17,248 nucleotides of DNA from Weeksellaceae bacterium (GCA_028698395.1 JAQVDG010000010.1:1-17248), one strand, 5' to 3'. Counted from the first letter of the stretch, positions 8,173-15,401 are shown. The notes: generated from the sequence alone by a model not told the origin. Translations and numbers: made by a program.

Positions 8173-8187
8173 AATAACTATGTTATT
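8173..8187 (-). terminator. Possible weak terminator at the GNAT stop codon
   Basis: The inverted repeat AATAAC (8173-8178) / GTTATT (8182-8187) overlaps the stop codon of the minus-strand gene and is followed on that strand by CTTTTATTT. The stem is short and AT-only. Confidence 0.25.
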
Positions 8188-8662
8188 GAATTGGAGCTTC
8201 GACTATGTACAAAAATTTATTTTTTACTTTATGCTCAATTTTATCCAACACTTTTCCTCCTCTTTTTTCAAAAAACTTTAACCCATTTGGATCTAAAACC
8301 AAAGTTATTTTTTTAACATTATGCTGTTGTAAAAATTTCTTTAAATACGAAAACATAGCAGAACCGTAACCTTTTCGCATATAAGGTGTATCCACCCAAT
8401 ATTGAGCAATTCGGGTTATGGGTTGAATTTCTTCCAAAGCAAAAAAACCTACAATTTCATCTTCTAAAGTTGCTTTTATAACCGTATGATTTTTCAAAAA
8501 ATCTTCCGTAATAGTCAAACTTTGCTTCCATAGTTCCATGGATTCCTTGGAGTAACCCCAATGGCGTTTTGAACGTTTTGCTAAAGCACTCAAATCCTCC
8601 GTGTCTTCCACTGATGCTGGTACATAAACCATTTCTTCCGGTGGTAATTTAGAATAATTCAT
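8183..8662 (-). CDS. GNAT-family N-acetyltransferase
   Basis: A 159-residue protein with the GNAT fold, which transfers an acetyl group from acetyl-CoA to an amine. Near the N-terminus LAKRSKRHWGYSKE resembles the substrate-side helix found in many small GNATs. The core strand VGFFALEEI is followed by the acetyl-CoA-binding motif A around residues 106-123 (YWVDTPYMRKGYGSAMFSYL, with RKGYGS as the pyrophosphate loop), then VLDPNGLKFFEKRGGKVL, a typical motif B. Substrate is unknown. It stands alone between a terminator and the divergent copper genes. A promoter with TTG, a 20-base spacer and TAATTTTG lies 40 bases upstream. An internal ATG, ten codons in, is an alternative start. Confidence 0.88.
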   Translation of the reverse strand: MNYSKLPPEEMVYVPASVEDTEDLSALAKRSKRHWGYSKESMELWKQSLTITEDFLKNHTVIKATLEDEIVGFFALEEIQPITRIAQYWVDTPYMRKGYGSAMFSYLKKFLQQHNVKKITLVLDPNGLKFFEKRGGKVLDKIEHKVKNKFLYIVEAPIQ

Positions 8663-8702
8663 AGGATAAACTTTTAAATGAAATTAAACTCTCGTAATTT
8701 CA

Positions 8703-8733
8703 CAAAATTAATCAATTTAAATGAAAAAGTCAA
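8703..8733 (-). promoter_or_regulatory. Promoter of the GNAT gene
   Basis: On the minus strand TTG (8733-8731), a 20-base spacer and TAATTTTG (8710-8703) match the consensus. The box ends 40 bases before the ATG at 8662. Confidence 0.5.
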
Positions 8734-8834
8734 TAGACAAAATCATCAAATTTTATATTTCTCAACTGATTAAAGTCAGAGTTAAATTCTTCCTTTACAT
8801 GATTTTGGTCACAAAAGACCTTAATGGGTTTTAT

Positions 8835-8842
8835 TAACTTTG
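8835..8842 (+). promoter_or_regulatory. -7 element of the putative copper operon
   Basis: TAACTTTG is a full match to TAnnTTTG, 8 bases before the ATG at 8851, which would give a nearly leaderless mRNA. The nearest good TTG (8805-8807) is 27 bases away. An inverted repeat GGTC (8807-8810) / GACC (8817-8820) lies between them and could bind a regulator. The position of this box argues against the ATG at 8824. Confidence 0.45.
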
Positions 8843-8850
8843 TTCAACTT

Positions 8851-9231
8851 ATGCAGAAAAAACGTTTGATAACAAGCATCGGATTAATTTTCATTTTACT
8901 TTTCGGTATTTTGAAAAATTCTATGCTACTTGGGTTTTATCTGTTGGATAATTCAAACTTTACAGAGATTTTTTGTGAGAATAAAGAAAAACCCGAACTG
9001 CATTGTAACGGAAAATGTGAATTGTCAAAACTTGCTAAAGAATCTGAAAATCAAAACAAACATTCACTCATTCAAATCACACAAGACGAACTTATTATTT
9101 ATTTCAATTCTGATTTTAAAACTGATTTTCCTTTGGATTCATCCGAAAAAATAGTACACCAATTCTTTTATTTAAATCATTACAGTTACGACTTTTCACA
9201 ACTTATCAATCACCCTCCTGCTTTAGTTTAA
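8851..9231 (+). CDS. Small membrane-anchored cysteine-motif protein, putative copper-linked
   Basis: From ATG 8851 the protein has 126 residues. A basic start (MQKKR) and a hydrophobic stretch (ITSIGLIFILLFGILKNSMLLG) give an N-terminal membrane anchor or signal. The outer part holds FCENKEKPELHCNGKCELSK, that is C-x9-C-x3-C, the only cysteines in the protein, and it ends in YSYDFSQLINHPPALV. I recall proteins of this shape (CxNKxxPxLxCNGKC plus a terminal HPP) as a recurrent but unnamed type in Bacteroidota. It is followed by a Met/His-rich lipoprotein and an OprC/NosA-like receptor in the same direction, so a metal-binding or metal-sensing role is inferred. The frame is open from 8824, but the -7 element at 8835-8842 lies inside that extension, so 8851 is preferred. 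Confidence 0.75.
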   Translation: MQKKRLITSIGLIFILLFGILKNSMLLGFYLLDNSNFTEIFCENKEKPELHCNGKCELSKLAKESENQNKHSLIQITQDELIIYFNSDFKTDFPLDSSEKIVHQFFYLNHYSYDFSQLINHPPALV

Positions 9232-9243
9232 TGTTTTTTCGTT

Positions 9244-9270
9244 AAGCAGATTTTTTTTTTTAAACTGCTT
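9244..9270 (+). terminator. Hairpin with poly-T loop between copper genes 1 and 2
   Basis: AAGCAG (9244-9249) pairs with CTGCTT (9265-9270) around a T-rich loop, with possible inner TTT/AAA pairing, followed by TATTTCTAAAAA. It lies 12 bases after the stop codon. It could be a weak terminator or a partial attenuator within the operon, or an mRNA processing site. Confidence 0.3.
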
Positions 9271-9307
9271 TATTTCTAAAAATCAATAACATTAAACACT
9301 ATTTAAC

Positions 9308-10156
9308 ATGAAATTATTAAAATATGCCCTTTTTGCATGGGCTTCACTTTTGTTTATCAATTGCTCTGACGATGATTCCAAACAAGAAAACAATTCACCT
9401 GAAAATGAAACTTCCGATTTAATTTTAGTCAAAACATTTTCAAATGAACACCATACTTTGGCTTTATATACACAAAATGGCCAACTTACAGAAGGTTATA
9501 ATTCTATATTTATTCAACTTAAAGACCAACAAAATCAATTTCTAAATCCAAGTAATTTAAGTTGGATGCCTATGATGCAGATGGAAAACATGCATCATTC
9601 TGCTCCCCATTCTCCCATCAAAAAAGTGGAAGGAAAACAAACGCTATATGAAGGATATATTGTATTTCAAATGGCAGGAAACAGTATGGAATACTGGAAT
9701 TTACAATTGAATTATACCATAGACGGACTTGACTATGAAATGAATGAAAATATTGATGTAAAACCAACTTCAAAACGAAATGTTGTTGTTTTTTCGGGAA
9801 CTGACAATGTAAAATACATCATTGCACTAAAAGAGCCAACTCAACCTAAAGTAGCTGTAAACGACATGGTGGCAGGTGTTTTTAAAATGGAATCCATGAT
9901 GAATTTTCCGGTTGTCAATAATTACAAAATAAAAATCGACCCGAGAATGCCGGGAATGGGAAATCATGGTTCGCCTAATAATGTAGATTTACAACAAGCA
10001 CAAGATTCTTTTTACCATGGAAAACTCAGTTTAACCATGAGTGGTTTTTGGAAAATTAATCTGATTTTGGAAAACCAAAACGGAGAAGTTTTAAAAGGCG
10101 AAGAAGTCAATGAATCCAACGAAAGTAGTAGTATTTTCTTTGAAATTGAATTCTAA
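9308..10156 (+). CDS. Met/His-rich lipoprotein with two YtkA/FixH-like repeats, putative copper binding
   Basis: A 282-residue lipoprotein. The signal peptide ends in the lipobox FINC (C19), followed by SDDDS, an acidic signal like that of surface-exposed Bacteroidota lipoproteins. The mature part seems to hold two copies of one module. Copy 1 has WMPMMQMENMHHSAPHSP (residues 86-103) and then YEGYIVFQMAGNSMEYWNLQL (114-134). Copy 2 has RMPGMGNHGSP (213-223) and then FYHGKLSLTMSGFWKINLIL (235-254). The pattern Met/His cluster, Tyr-x-Gly strand, Met-x-Gly-x-Trp strand resembles YtkA-like and FixH-like domains, which occur with copper handling. M87, M89, M90, M92, M95, H96, H97 and H101 are candidate ligands. 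It lies 76 bp after the cysteine protein and 27 bp before the copper-type receptor, so co-transcription is likely. It may capture copper or pass it to the receptor at the outer membrane; that is inference. Confidence 0.8.
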   Translation: MKLLKYALFAWASLLFINCSDDDSKQENNSPENETSDLILVKTFSNEHHTLALYTQNGQLTEGYNSIFIQLKDQQNQFLNPSNLSWMPMMQMENMHHSAPHSPIKKVEGKQTLYEGYIVFQMAGNSMEYWNLQLNYTIDGLDYEMNENIDVKPTSKRNVVVFSGTDNVKYIIALKEPTQPKVAVNDMVAGVFKMESMMNFPVVNNYKIKIDPRMPGMGNHGSPNNVDLQQAQDSFYHGKLSLTMSGFWKINLILENQNGEVLKGEEVNESNESSSIFFEIEF

Positions 10157-10183
10157 ATTTTATCCATTTATAAAAAATTTAGT

Positions 10184-12169
10184 GTGAAATCATCTTATTT
10201 TCCTCTGATTTTCATTGTGTTTGCTATTTTTAGTCAAGCACAGGAATTCCCGTCGGACAGTTTAATTTCTATGGAAGAAATCATTATCATTTCTAAAACT
10301 CCAAATCTTAACACCCAAGAAATAAAATCCTTAGGTTCGATTGACAATCATTTAGAAAATGCTTCTACTATAAATATGATTAAAAGAGGTGCGTACGCTT
10401 GGGAGCCGATGTTACAAGGAATGTCCACCGAAAGAAGCGTTATTACCTTAGACGGAATGCGAATTTTCAGTGCATGTACCGACAAAATGGATCCGGTAAC
10501 TTCTTATATTGAAGTTTCCAATTTCTCAAAAGTTAAAATCTCAACCGGACAATCCGGAGCAGAACATGGTGGAACAATTGCGGGAAGCATTGATTTAATC
10601 CGAAAAAGAGCCGGATTTTCTGAGAGAAAATGGAGAAAATCAATTTTTAGTGGCTACGAAAGTAATAATCAACAAAAAATAATAGGAACGGACTGGGCAT
10701 TTTCCAGTCCGGCCTTTTTTACAAATTTTGATTTTACTTATCGAAACGCTGAAAATTACAAAGCCGGAAAAGGAACTGAAATTCCTTTTTCACAATTCAC
10801 TAAATACAATTTTTCGGTTATTTCCGGATTGAAATTAGCCGAAAATCAACAATTGGAAGCTTCTTTTATTTTTGACAAAGCTACTGATGTAGGTTATCCG
10901 GCACTGCCCATGGATGTTTCTTTAGCTCAAGCAATTATCGCTTCTTTCCAATACAAATATTTTGATTTAACTGAAAATTTTCACACTTGGGAAACCAAAA
11001 TTTATTATAACACCATTGAACATAAAATGGACGACAGTCAACGTCCGGATGTTCCAATTCGAATGGATATGCCGGGTTGGAGTAAAACTTTTGGTTATTA
11101 TTCCAAATTATCCGGGAATTTTAATCAACACAAAATAAATGCAACACTTTCCGGATATTTCAATAATTCATTGGCAGAAATGACCATGTTTTCTAATAAT
11201 CCCAATGAAAATGATATGTTTATGCTGACTTGGCCGGATATAAATACTGTGTACAACGGTTTGTTTTTAGAAGATAAAATAATTTTTTCATCCCATTTTA
11301 ATCTGATTTTTTCCACCGGAATCGGTTGGCAGAATACAAATATAAAAAATGAAATGGGACGGGAAAGTTTACGGATTTTCTATCCTGATTTAGAGGATTC
11401 TCAACAACGAATTTTGAAAAACATCAATTCTCAAGCGCAATTCCATCATTTAAATTGGAATTTCACTGCCGGAATTGGCTATGGTGAACGTTCACCTTCA
11501 GTTTCAGAAGCTTATGGTTTTTATCTTTTCAATAGCTCTGATGCTTACGATTATGTGGGAAATCCCTTTTTAAAAAATGAAAAATCGCTTGATTTTTCTT
11601 TATCAAGCCAATTTAAATCTTCAGATTTTAAAATTTTATGGCAAGGGAATTATTATCGGATTTTTGATTATATCGTAGGTAAAACTCAGGGAAATTTATT
11701 GCCAATGACCATTGGAAGTAATGGAGTTAAAATTTATGAATCTTTAAATTATGCTTCAATTTTTACTACTTTTTTAGAAACAGAATATAAAGTTTCTTCA
11801 TGGACTTTTACCGGAAAATTATCGTATCGATATGGAAATGATGAATTTAAGAATCCTCTTCCCTTGATTCAACCTTTTAATTATCAATTAGGAATCATGT
11901 ATTCAAAACGAAATTTTTCTACCGAAATCCGAACTGAAGGAAGCTCTAAATATTCTCGAATTAACAAAGATTATGGTGAAATTCCTAAAAAAGAATATAC
12001 TTTACTTCATTGGACTTTAAATAAAACTTTTGAATTTGAAAATCAAAAATTACATTTGAATGTAGGAGTAGAAAATATTTTTGATAAAAATTATTCTACT
12101 TTTTCTGATTGGAATACCCTTCCAAGAATGGGGAGAAATCTGTTTGTTAATTTGGTTTTTGATTGGTAA
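10184..12169 (+). CDS. TonB-dependent copper receptor, NosA/OprC type
   Basis: A 661-residue outer-membrane receptor starting at GTG 10184. The signal peptide ends near FSQAQ and the sequence continues to a plug domain and a 22-strand-type barrel whose last strand is FVNLVFDW. The plug has RGAYAWEPMLQGMSTERS and GMRIFSACTDKMDPVTSYIE (residues 91-110), the hallmark of the NosA/OprC family. C98-T-D-K-M102 matches the CxxxM half of the copper site known from Pseudomonas OprC, and H280-K-M282 in the barrel matches the HxM half. There is no N-terminal carboxypeptidase-like extension, which many Bacteroidota receptors have. It would import copper, probably Cu(I) or Cu(II), across the outer membrane using TonB-ExbBD energy. 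It follows the Met/His lipoprotein by 27 bp and is the last gene of the putative operon. The next gene converges after 25 bp, with no visible terminator. Confidence 0.92.
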   Translation: MKSSYFPLIFIVFAIFSQAQEFPSDSLISMEEIIIISKTPNLNTQEIKSLGSIDNHLENASTINMIKRGAYAWEPMLQGMSTERSVITLDGMRIFSACTDKMDPVTSYIEVSNFSKVKISTGQSGAEHGGTIAGSIDLIRKRAGFSERKWRKSIFSGYESNNQQKIIGTDWAFSSPAFFTNFDFTYRNAENYKAGKGTEIPFSQFTKYNFSVISGLKLAENQQLEASFIFDKATDVGYPALPMDVSLAQAIIASFQYKYFDLTENFHTWETKIYYNTIEHKMDDSQRPDVPIRMDMPGWSKTFGYYSKLSGNFNQHKINATLSGYFNNSLAEMTMFSNNPNENDMFMLTWPDINTVYNGLFLEDKIIFSSHFNLIFSTGIGWQNTNIKNEMGRESLRIFYPDLEDSQQRILKNINSQAQFHHLNWNFTAGIGYGERSPSVSEAYGFYLFNSSDAYDYVGNPFLKNEKSLDFSLSSQFKSSDFKILWQGNYYRIFDYIVGKTQGNLLPMTIGSNGVKIYESLNYASIFTTFLETEYKVSSWTFTGKLSYRYGNDEFKNPLPLIQPFNYQLGIMYSKRNFSTEIRTEGSSKYSRINKDYGEIPKKEYTLLHWTLNKTFEFENQKLHLNVGVENIFDKNYSTFSDWNTLPRMGRNLFVNLVFDW

Positions 12170-12194
12170 TTTTATTTAGAAAATCACTTAATTA

Positions 12195-13601
12195 TCATTC
12201 CAAACCTTCTATTTTATTCATCAATTCAAAACACAATTCATCAATTTTTCCGGTTTTAGGATGAAATCCGGAAAGATTGGAAAGAATAATAACTCCCGAT
12301 TTATTTTCCGGATTTACAAGCATCGAAGACGAATAACCACCCGTTCCACCATTGTGCCAAATCCGGTTTTTATTTTTCGGAGATTGCAACAAATGCCAAC
12401 CTAAACCGATTTTCATATTCTCACTACTCTCAAAAGTAGGTTTTCTTGTCAAAGCAAGTTCTTTATTTTTAGAGTCAAATTGTGCAATTGCAAATTTCGT
12501 TAAATCTTCGGTTGTCGATAAAATCCCACCAGCTCCAAACAACACATCCCAATCCCAATTAGAAGTAATTTCACCCTTTATATTTTGTCCTTTCACAAGT
12601 TTTTTGCTCAGATTTTGAGGACTTGTAAACGAATTTTTCATCCCGTATTTATCAAAAATTCTTTTCTGAACTAATTCCTGAAAACTTGTTTTCTGAGACA
12701 ATCCAAGCGTATAACCCAATAATCCTGCACCTAAATTAGAATAAGAATAGGTCTTTAGTGCTTCATTTTCAAGACTTAAATTATCTTTCAGGTATTCTTC
12801 TATTTGATTTTCCCCGTAGTTTTTGTAAGGATTATTTTCGTTTGATAAATCCAAATTTTCGGGTAATCGGGAAAGTCCCGAAGTATGATTAGCTAAGTCC
12901 TTAAAATTCAATCGGGTCTGATTTTTAAAAGGAAAAGAATAATAAGAATTGATTTCGTCCGTCAATTTAATTTTTCCTTCTTCCACAAGTGAAGCCAAAA
13001 CAGTTGATGTAAAGACTTTTGTTAAAGAACCAATTTCAAAAACCTTAGCTTGATTTTCAATGGGTTTTATAGAATCATTTACTTTTATAATTCCGTAATA
13101 ATTTGTTTTTCCATTTTCTATTATAGCAATTGAAAGTTGTGTATTATCCGGAAATTCTTTGGTTTTTGAAAAAATAATTTCAGCAATTTCTTTCGGATAA
13201 TTATGGAGTACATTTACGCCTTTATCGGTTGTTTTTGTCGGTTCTTCGTAAAATTTGATGAAAAGTCCGTCAATCCGATTTTCATCATCTAACGAAATGT
13301 TTACGGCTAAAGTCATTTTTTCAAACTCTGTTTTATAAATCGCATACGTTTCCTGATAACTTATAAATTCCTTACTCTCAATAGCACCCATTTGGCTTTT
13401 TAATCCTGCAAAAAACTGCTGAGTACTTTCGAGTGGCAAAGCTTCTTTCATTTCAGTCGAAAAATTATTGAAAATTTTCTCGTAATCTCCTGAATTATAA
13501 TTTATTTGAAAATCATCAATCGCAATTTTATAATTTTCAGTTTGAGCAAATAGTAAATTTGCCAGCAAAATTGTCAGCAAAAATAAAAATCGGTTTTTCA
13601 T
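12195..13601 (-). CDS. Secreted serine hydrolase, DUF3887 plus beta-lactamase-fold domain
   Basis: A 468-residue exported protein with signal peptide ending at LLFAQ (residue 20). Residues 22-120 resemble DUF3887 (NSGDYEKIFNNFSTEMKEALPL). Residues 150-465 are a class C beta-lactamase/penicillin-binding-protein-like domain. The catalytic S192-L-T-K195 (SxxK), Y287-S-N289 (YxN) and the H416-NGGTGG loop that takes the place of KTG are all visible. Such proteins are usually esterases, D-amino-acid peptidases or cell-wall-related hydrolases; few are true beta-lactamases, and the HNGGTGG loop points to the esterase/peptidase side. It is the last gene of a three-gene minus-strand cluster, 36 bp after a small GNAT gene. 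No terminator is visible in the 25 bp to the convergent copper receptor. Substrate is unknown. Confidence 0.88.
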   Translation of the reverse strand: MKNRFLFLLTILLANLLFAQTENYKIAIDDFQINYNSGDYEKIFNNFSTEMKEALPLESTQQFFAGLKSQMGAIESKEFISYQETYAIYKTEFEKMTLAVNISLDDENRIDGLFIKFYEEPTKTTDKGVNVLHNYPKEIAEIIFSKTKEFPDNTQLSIAIIENGKTNYYGIIKVNDSIKPIENQAKVFEIGSLTKVFTSTVLASLVEEGKIKLTDEINSYYSFPFKNQTRLNFKDLANHTSGLSRLPENLDLSNENNPYKNYGENQIEEYLKDNLSLENEALKTYSYSNLGAGLLGYTLGLSQKTSFQELVQKRIFDKYGMKNSFTSPQNLSKKLVKGQNIKGEITSNWDWDVLFGAGGILSTTEDLTKFAIAQFDSKNKELALTRKPTFESSENMKIGLGWHLLQSPKNKNRIWHNGGTGGYSSSMLVNPENKSGVIILSNLSGFHPKTGKIDELCFELMNKIEGLE

Positions 13602-13637
13602 ACAGCTTATTAATTTGAATGAAAACAGTAATTAGAT

Positions 13638-13925
13638 TCACGAATAAAATACATCTGAAAACTCCTTATTTTTTTCAAAAACCGATTTGGCATAAGGACA
13701 AAGTGGAATGATTTTCAACGAATTAGCCCGTGCGTAATCTATACTTTCTAAAATCAGTTTTTTCGCCAAACCTTTTCCGCCAAATTCCGGACTGACCAAT
13801 GTGTGATCAATAATAAATTTATCGTTTCCCGCCCAAGTATAAGTCATTTCTCCGGCTTCTTTATTTTCATAAAAAATAATAAATCGACCGTTTTTTTCAT
13901 TGTTTTCGTGTTCTATATGTATCAT
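13638..13925 (-). CDS. Small GNAT-type acetyltransferase, YjdJ-like
   Basis: A 95-residue protein of the short GNAT family typified by E. coli YjdJ. Landmarks are RFIIFYENKEAGEMTY at the start, IDHTLVSPEFGGKGLAKKL (about residues 39-57), which contains the acetyl-CoA loop GGKGLA, and KIIPLCPYAKSVFEKN (71-86) with the conserved PLCPYA motif. The whole family lacks the N-terminal part of larger GNATs, so it is not truncated. Physiological substrate is not known for the family. It starts 4 bp after the M14 peptidase stop, which indicates translational coupling, and precedes the serine hydrolase gene. Confidence 0.9.
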   Translation of the reverse strand: MIHIEHENNEKNGRFIIFYENKEAGEMTYTWAGNDKFIIDHTLVSPEFGGKGLAKKLILESIDYARANSLKIIPLCPYAKSVFEKNKEFSDVFYS

Positions 13926-13929
13926 ATTT

Positions 13930-15093
13930 CTATATTTTTTGGTTCAAAATTCCTTTTTCAAAATTAAAATGTCCGACCGAAAAATCAGCATAAGCGTTTA
14001 AAATCGGATAATCATCTGATTTTCCTTTAAATAATTCTCCTTTCGCATCCCAATCTATATGACCAAAAGAATAAGACAAATCGCCGATTTCTTCAATCCG
14101 AGATTTAAAAACAATTTGCTTCAATTCCGGATTTAAGCTTTCTTCAAAATAAATTCCAATATCTGTCAAAATCATTGTAGAAGCAGTTTCAATTTTTACA
14201 TTTCTTAAAATTATATCCAAAAAAAGTTTATTATTTGGTGGAATTTCAAAATAATCACCTTGCTCAAATTCAGAATCCTGACTGATTTTTTCCAAAGCTG
14301 ATAAAATAGCTAAAGCATTCCATTTCCTGACTTCATTTCGTTGATAATCATTCGGATAATGTCCGGCTTCAAACAAAATACTCGAAAATCCCAACTGCAT
14401 AAAATTATCACCTGTTGAAGTTGGATAAAATTCATCCGAAAAACGTGCGATTTGATTCGGAATTACTTGTTGGAGTGTTTTATACATTGCATCAATCACT
14501 GCCATAGAACGTAATCGACTCAAAGTTACCGAGTTTTTCCGATTAGGAGAAGGTGCTAAAAAAGCCAAGGTTGCCGGCAATTTACTCTCACCTACATTAA
14601 ATATGGAACGTTGATCATGAAGATTAAATAAAAAATCCGGTTGAAATTCATTCACGTATTTCTTTAAAATCCGAATTTCAGGTGAACTTTCTTTCACAAA
14701 ATCCCGATTTAAATCGACTCCAACAGCATTTCTACGTGTATAAACCGAAGCTCCATCCGGGTTCAACATTGGAATAAAATGAAAACTTATTTTTTCTAAA
14801 ACTTCTTTTGTCCAACTCGTATTTAATTTTAAAAATTCCAATACGTCCAACATTGCCCGGGTTCCGGTGGATTCATTTCCGTGCATTTGCGACCAAACTA
14901 AAATTTTTATAGGTCCATTTCCCATTTTTATTAAATAAATAGAATTTTCTAAAACGGATTTTCCTAATTCAATTTTATCCGGAAAATAATTTTCCAAATA
15001 CAAATCCAACTGAGAAAAAGGCAAATATTTGGTCTCAAAATCTTTAACCCGAATGTCGGAATAGTAATGCTGAAATAATTCTGTTAAATTCAT
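13930..15093 (-). CDS. M14-family zinc carboxypeptidase-like protein
   Basis: With ATG 15093 the protein has 387 residues; a TTG five codons upstream (15108) is in frame but overlaps a promoter-like TATCTTCG and is unlikely. Zinc ligands are H71-G-N-E74 (in WSQMHGNEST) and H159 (in LFNLHDQ). Substrate-binding residues are in YTRRNAVGVDLNRDF (about 118-132), and the catalytic glutamate is E242 in ILFEAGHYPNDY. The set is complete, so an active metallopeptidase is likely. There is no signal peptide, so the protein is probably cytoplasmic. That fits M14 members that trim peptides or modified amino acids rather than secreted digestive enzymes. It is the first gene of a cluster with a GNAT and a serine hydrolase. 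Confidence 0.9.
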   Translation of the reverse strand: MNLTELFQHYYSDIRVKDFETKYLPFSQLDLYLENYFPDKIELGKSVLENSIYLIKMGNGPIKILVWSQMHGNESTGTRAMLDVLEFLKLNTSWTKEVLEKISFHFIPMLNPDGASVYTRRNAVGVDLNRDFVKESSPEIRILKKYVNEFQPDFLFNLHDQRSIFNVGESKLPATLAFLAPSPNRKNSVTLSRLRSMAVIDAMYKTLQQVIPNQIARFSDEFYPTSTGDNFMQLGFSSILFEAGHYPNDYQRNEVRKWNALAILSALEKISQDSEFEQGDYFEIPPNNKLFLDIILRNVKIETASTMILTDIGIYFEESLNPELKQIVFKSRIEEIGDLSYSFGHIDWDAKGELFKGKSDDYPILNAYADFSVGHFNFEKGILNQKI

Positions 15094-15213
15094 GAAACGA
15101 AGATACAATTTTTTAAAAAAGCATTTTAAAGCTTTTTAAGCCTCTTATTTTTTTGCTAAATAATCTCATTCATTTTTTTAAAAAAGATCGCTGAAATCGC
15201 AAGTCAAAACTGA

Positions 15214-15240
15214 TTTACATTTGTAGTTTACTTTTGTAAA
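15214..15240. repeat. Tandem TTTACWTTTGTA motif, possible regulator site
   Basis: TTTACATTTGTA (15214-15225) and TTTACTTTTGTA (15227-15238) are spaced 13 bp apart. Each holds a TAnnTTTG match. The second extends to the palindrome TTTAC-TTTT-GTAAA (15227-15240). A third, near-identical copy, TTTATATTTGTA (15423-15434), overlaps the -7 box of the XRE gene, so these may be operators of that regulator. Confidence 0.4.
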
Positions 15241-15264
15241 TTAATTTAAATGACCTTATGTCAG

Positions 15265-15284
15265 TTTGTTTCTTTGATTTTAGT
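15265..15284 (+). repeat. 20-bp direct repeat, copy 1
   Basis: TTTGTTTCTTTGATTTTAGT; it matches copy 2 at 18 of 20 positions, at an offset of exactly 80 bp. Function unknown. Confidence 0.5.
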
Positions 15285-15344
15285 GAAAATATAATTTTAT
15301 ACATAAATGTATTGATAATGAATTATTTAACTTCTTTAGCCTAC

Positions 15345-15364
15345 TTTGTTCCTTTAATTTTAGT
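15345..15364 (+). repeat. 20-bp direct repeat, copy 2
   Basis: TTTGTTCCTTTAATTTTAGT; it differs from copy 1 by a T/C and a G/A change. The offset of 80 is not a multiple of three, so this is not a coding repeat. Confidence 0.5.
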
Positions 15365-15401
15365 TTAAGAAGATTTGTCAGGGTGGTCATAATTTCACCT
15401 A

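Noticed and set aside
8721..8837. 38-codon open frame upstream of the copper genes, rich in Lys and hydrophobic residues
   Set aside because: It overlaps the -33 region of the divergent GNAT promoter and the -7 box of the copper operon, has no promoter of its own and resembles nothing known to me.
8824..8850. Upstream ATG for the Cys-motif protein
   Set aside because: The -7 element at 8835-8842 lies within it, and it places extra residues before a normal signal anchor.
12195..13601. Reading as an antibiotic-resistance beta-lactamase
   Set aside because: It has SxxK and YxN but HNGGTGG in place of a KTG box and an added DUF3887 domain, which fits general serine hydrolases better than class C enzymes.
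15258..15368. 36-codon hydrophobic open frame in the spacer before the XRE gene
   Set aside because: Short, AT-driven composition, and it spans both 20-bp repeats in different frames, which a real gene would not be expected to do.
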